Assembly (NCBI GenBank): GCA_024280975.1
Contig: JAMXLQ010000198.1
Span: forward strand, 1-15,852
From: Methanosarcina sp.
Lineage (GTDB): Archaea; Halobacteriota; Methanosarcinia; Methanosarcinales; Methanosarcinaceae
Length of the DNA: 15,852 nucleotides
Direction of reading: 5' to 3'
The notes beneath the pieces were generated by a model, which worked only from the letters and a program-made list of their open reading frames with translations, was not told the DNA's origin and made no database searches. Below are positions 13,665 to 15,852 of this stretch, one piece after another. Position 1 is the stretch's first letter. Each line of letters opens with the position of its first letter. A program made the position numbers and the translations under genes.

Positions 13665-14633
13665 ATGATTAGAATTAGAAAAAGTAAAACTACAAGAACA
13701 AAATTGACTGGTCCGAGCGAAGTTAAGCCAGTTACCGAAAAGGTTACTCAAATCGCTTCAGAGAGTAGGGCTCAATTCAAAGGTCAGTCGAGAGATCAGT
13801 TTAAGACCCAGCAGACTCAGCACAGGGAACAGGTTAAAAGTCAGCCCAGGGAGCAGTCCAATGATCAATATAAGAGCCAGTCAAGAGATCATTTCAGAGG
13901 GCACTCCAGAGATCAGTTTAAAGGTCAGCCTAGGGACCAGTCAAAAGACCAGTTTAGGGGAAACCAGGGTAAGAAAAGAAGAACCCCTTACCCGAAAAAA
14001 GGCCCCAGGGAAAGAACGGATATGCCTGGAACCAGGACCCCCTACGAAGCTGAGACTCCAGAAGAAGAGCTTGAAAAGGGAGGTTTTGTTCTTCCTGGAG
14101 AACTCGTTGGAACTACAGAGGAGTTCAAGTCCGGAGAAGGAACAACTGTATCTGCCGGAGACATTTACTCTACAGCCACCGGAAACGTAATTATAGATAG
14201 GAAAGCAAGGGTAGTCTCTGTCAGGCCAAGCACACTCACTCCGAATATCCTTAAAGTGGGAGATATTGTATATGGAAAGATAACCGACGTACGCGAATCC
14301 GGAGCAATGGTGGAAGTTGCAGGAATTGAAGGCAAAGAAAACAGAGAAATTGTCAATGTGCGGCTTGGAGACATCCATGTGTCGAACGTGCGGGACTCTT
14401 ACGTTAAGAGACTTTCAGACGAATTAAGACCCTCTGATATAATCAGGGCCAGAGTTATCGATGCTGAGAGAATGCGCTTGACAATAGCTGAAGATTCCCT
14501 GGGAGTTGTAAAAGCCTACTGCTCAAATTGCAGAGGAGAGCTCGTGCTTGAAGGGAAAAAGCTTAAATGCCCTGTCTGCAATATGACTGAAACTCGCAAG
14601 ATCTCAACCGAGTACGGGAAAGGAATCCAATAA
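13665..14633 (+). CDS. csl4: exosome subunit Csl4 with a long repeat-rich N-terminal extension
   Basis: Csl4 is an RNA-binding cap subunit of the archaeal exosome (with Rrp4, Rrp41, Rrp42 and DnaG), which degrades RNA 3' to 5'. The canonical part begins near GGFVLPGE (139-146). An S1 RNA-binding domain follows (about 195-275). A C-terminal zinc ribbon has Cys286/Cys289 and Cys302/Cys305 (YCSNC and KCPVC). The first 138 residues are extra. About residues 35-100 are tandem eight-residue-like units of the SRDQFKGQ type, rich in Gln, Arg, Asp and Lys, followed by a basic Pro/Arg/Lys stretch. Usual archaeal Csl4 proteins are near 180-200 residues. GAGG lies about 4 nt before the chosen ATG; the next Met (120) has no such site. 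The gene precedes rpoL, a neighbourhood common in euryarchaea. Confidence 0.92.
   Translation: MIRIRKSKTTRTKLTGPSEVKPVTEKVTQIASESRAQFKGQSRDQFKTQQTQHREQVKSQPREQSNDQYKSQSRDHFRGHSRDQFKGQPRDQSKDQFRGNQGKKRRTPYPKKGPRERTDMPGTRTPYEAETPEEELEKGGFVLPGELVGTTEEFKSGEGTTVSAGDIYSTATGNVIIDRKARVVSVRPSTLTPNILKVGDIVYGKITDVRESGAMVEVAGIEGKENREIVNVRLGDIHVSNVRDSYVKRLSDELRPSDIIRARVIDAERMRLTIAEDSLGVVKAYCSNCRGELVLEGKKLKCPVCNMTETRKISTEYGKGIQ
13770..13963 (+). repeat. degenerate 24-bp tandem repeats in csl4
   Basis: Repeated blocks such as AGAGATCAGTTTAAAGGTCAG-like sequences encode SRDQFKGQ-type units. Copies at about 13780, 13890 and 13910 are most alike. All copies stay in frame, which supports translation of the extension. 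Confidence 0.75.
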
Positions 14634-14703
14634 CTTCTTTCTCCATGCAGGTATGGGTTTCTGCACAATAGATTATCGGTAGATTATATTACTCACCATT
14701 CAC

Positions 14704-14710
14704 AGGTGAT
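14704..14710 (+). promoter_or_regulatory. strong ribosome binding site of rpoL
   Basis: AGGTGAT matches the expected 16S rRNA 3' end over seven bases and lies 5 nt before the ATG at 14716. It is among the best sites in the window, fitting an abundant protein. Confidence 0.65.
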
Positions 14711-14715
14711 CATCA

Positions 14716-14994
14716 ATGGAACTGAACATTCTTTCCAAAACAGAAAACGAGCTTGAAGTCGAGCTCAAAGGCGAGACACATACCCTTCTCAATATGCTTA
14801 AGGACCTTCTGATTAGAGATGAAAGGGTTGAGATTGCCTTTTATGATATGAAATATGTAAGTATTAGTGACCCGATCCTTTACATCAAAACTGATGGTAC
14901 GAACCCTATTGAGGTCTTAAAGGACGCTGCTTCGAAAATAATTTCTCAGTGTGACGAATTTACTGATGTCTTTAGCAAGGCAGTAAATGCCTGA
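14716..14994 (+). CDS. rpoL: DNA-directed RNA polymerase subunit L (Rpo11)
   Basis: Rpo11 pairs with Rpo3 (RpoD) to form the assembly platform of archaeal RNA polymerase, like RPB11 with RPB3 or the two bacterial alpha N-terminal domains. The 92-residue length is typical. Conserved features are GETHTLLNMLKDLL (19-32), the ISDPILYIKTDG strand (50-61) and NPIEVLKDAASKI. The His-Pro pair I expect just before the SDP motif is Tyr47-Val48 here. A TATA-like TTATATTA (about 14683-14691) and a short TGCAG/CTGCA hairpin (14645-14664) lie in the 82-bp gap after csl4, so it may be transcribed both with csl4 and on its own. A clear terminator follows. Confidence 0.95.
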   Translation: MELNILSKTENELEVELKGETHTLLNMLKDLLIRDERVEIAFYDMKYVSISDPILYIKTDGTNPIEVLKDAASKIISQCDEFTDVFSKAVNA

Positions 14995-15018
14995 AGTATC
15001 TGAAAAATGGCAGCATAG

Positions 15019-15056
15019 CGTCTTTTTAAAGACGTTTTGCTTTCTTTTTCCCACAA
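15019..15056 (+). terminator. hairpin and T-tract terminator of rpoL
   Basis: CGTCTTT (15019-15025) pairs with AAAGACG (15028-15034), followed by TTTTGCTTTCTTTTT. It starts about 25 nt after the rpoL stop and looks like a bacterial-style intrinsic terminator. Confidence 0.65.
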
Positions 15057-15276
15057 ATCCGGAATCTTTCTTATAGGAAGTTCCAGATAGTTGTTTGAGT
15101 GAGCTTTTGCTGTTTTCAAATCTCAGAGATTTTCGGAATACTTTTTTATGAGTTCTATGCGTATTCAGGATAAATAAGAAAATCGTAAACGCAGAATTAG
15201 ACTAAAATCATTAAACTGGATATAATATGCCGATTTTTTTAGTTCTAAGACTATATCATGTATCTACAACTTAAAA

Positions 15277-15285
15277 ATTATAAAC
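15277..15285 (+). promoter_or_regulatory. TATA box of the SepCysS gene
   Basis: The sequence ATTATAAAC lies about 50 nt before the start codon, giving a leader of roughly 25 nt that includes GAGGT at 15319-15323. Confidence 0.4.
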
Positions 15286-15333
15286 TAACCTGTGACTAAC
15301 TAATCTGTAACTAATATTGAGGTATGAAAGAAA

Positions 15334-15852
15334 ATGAAGCTTGATGACTCATCCCTTCAGAAATTCGGTTTTATAAAACGAGAGACCCTGGGCAGCATAA
15401 ACATCGACCCTCTTCAGACAGGTGGGCTTTTGACCGAGGCTGCAAAACAGGCTCTTGTAGAATGGGGAGACGGGTATTCAGTATGTGATTTCTGCGGAGG
15501 GGTTCTGGATCAGATAAAAAAGCCTCCTATTTATGATTTCGTGCACAAGGCTCTTCCTGAGTTCCTTGGCTGTGATGAGGCAAGGGTCACAAATGGGGCA
15601 CGGGAGTCCAAGTTTGCTGTCATGCATTCAATTGGAAAGCCAGGTGACTGGATTGTGCTTGACGGACTTGCCCATTATTCTTCATTTGTTGCAGCCGAAA
15701 GAGCAGGCCTGAATATCAAAACCGTACCACATTCAGGCAGCCCTGATTACTACCTTAACCCTGAAGGATATGCCACGGCAATCGAAGAGGTTACAAAGGA
15801 AAGTGGAAAACCGCCTGCTCTTGCACTCGTAACCTATCCGGATGGAAGTTAT
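15334..15852 (+). CDS. pscS: O-phospho-L-seryl-tRNA:Cys-tRNA synthase (SepCysS), 3' end outside window
   Basis: SepCysS is a PLP-dependent enzyme that converts phosphoseryl-tRNA(Cys) to cysteinyl-tRNA(Cys) using a sulfur donor, after SepRS has charged the tRNA with phosphoserine. Only the first 173 residues are in the window. The visible part has NIDPLQTGGLL (23-33) and the YSVCDFCGG motif with Cys51 and Cys54, which are two of the conserved sulfur-handling cysteines of the family. TNGARESKFAVMHSI follows, where the PLP phosphate is bound. Asp and His residues in DGLAHYSS fit the fold type I core. The PLP lysine would lie beyond the window. GAGGT is 10 nt before the ATG. Methanosarcina can carry more than one copy of this family, and I cannot tell which this is. 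Confidence 0.93.
   Translation, partial: MKLDDSSLQKFGFIKRETLGSINIDPLQTGGLLTEAAKQALVEWGDGYSVCDFCGGVLDQIKKPPIYDFVHKALPEFLGCDEARVTNGARESKFAVMHSIGKPGDWIVLDGLAHYSSFVAAERAGLNIKTVPHSGSPDYYLNPEGYATAIEEVTKESGKPPALALVTYPDGSY

Larger units (their letters stand above)
14995..15333. other. spacer between rpoL and the SepCysS gene
   Basis: This 339-bp AT-rich gap holds the rpoL terminator at its left end and a TATA box (15277-15285) with a ribosome binding site at its right end. No ORF or RNA gene was seen between them. Confidence 0.55.

Noticed and set aside
1..15852. CRISPR array, insertion sequence, prophage or toxin-antitoxin system
   Set aside because: Reading both strands gave no regularly spaced identical repeats with unique spacers, no transposase or integrase motifs, and no paired small toxin-antitoxin genes.

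Overview
The window is a chromosomal segment of a methanogenic archaeon, almost certainly a Methanosarcina species. It carries cofD (coenzyme F420), a SepCysS (tRNA-dependent cysteine synthesis of methanogens), archaeal Rpo11, Csl4 and Dph2, a nurA-herA repair pair, TATA-box promoters, T-rich terminators, and the long AT-rich spacers typical of that genus. I cannot name the species from sequence alone. No phage, insertion sequence or CRISPR array was seen.

Layout. Positions 1-3463 (+) hold the end of nurA (5' end outside the window) overlapping herA, the nuclease and hexameric translocase of archaeal DNA end resection. Positions 3842-5773 (-) encode a secreted subtilisin-type protease with two PKD domains. 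About 1.45 kb of AT-rich DNA follows. I find in it one convincing unlisted small gene (6674-6808, -), a 44-residue single-pass membrane protein with its own TATA box and ribosome binding site, and a tRNA-Pro(UGG) gene (7228-7302, -). Positions 7455-9774 (-) hold three co-oriented genes: an HD-domain phosphohydrolase (SAMHD1-like), a small LpdD-like protein and the flavin prenyltransferase UbiX. The last two plausibly supply prenylated FMN to UbiD-type decarboxylases, including the one in the archaeal mevalonate pathway.

Divergent from these, on the + strand, are cofD (9889-10818) and then an information-processing cluster: hpt (purine salvage) overlapping dph2 (diphthamide), a METTL5-like RNA methyltransferase, csl4 (exosome) and rpoL (RNA polymerase subunit). 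After a hairpin and T-tract terminator the window ends inside a SepCysS gene.

Most of this is conserved housekeeping sequence, and I do not see a clear new multi-gene system. The points most worth a second look are the 44-residue membrane protein, five direct repeats at about 21-bp spacing in front of hpt, the repeat-rich N-terminal extensions on Csl4 and HerA, an 11-codon leader ORF in front of a TTG-started LpdD-like gene, and a 310-bp spacer before csl4 with mutually exclusive pairing possibilities.
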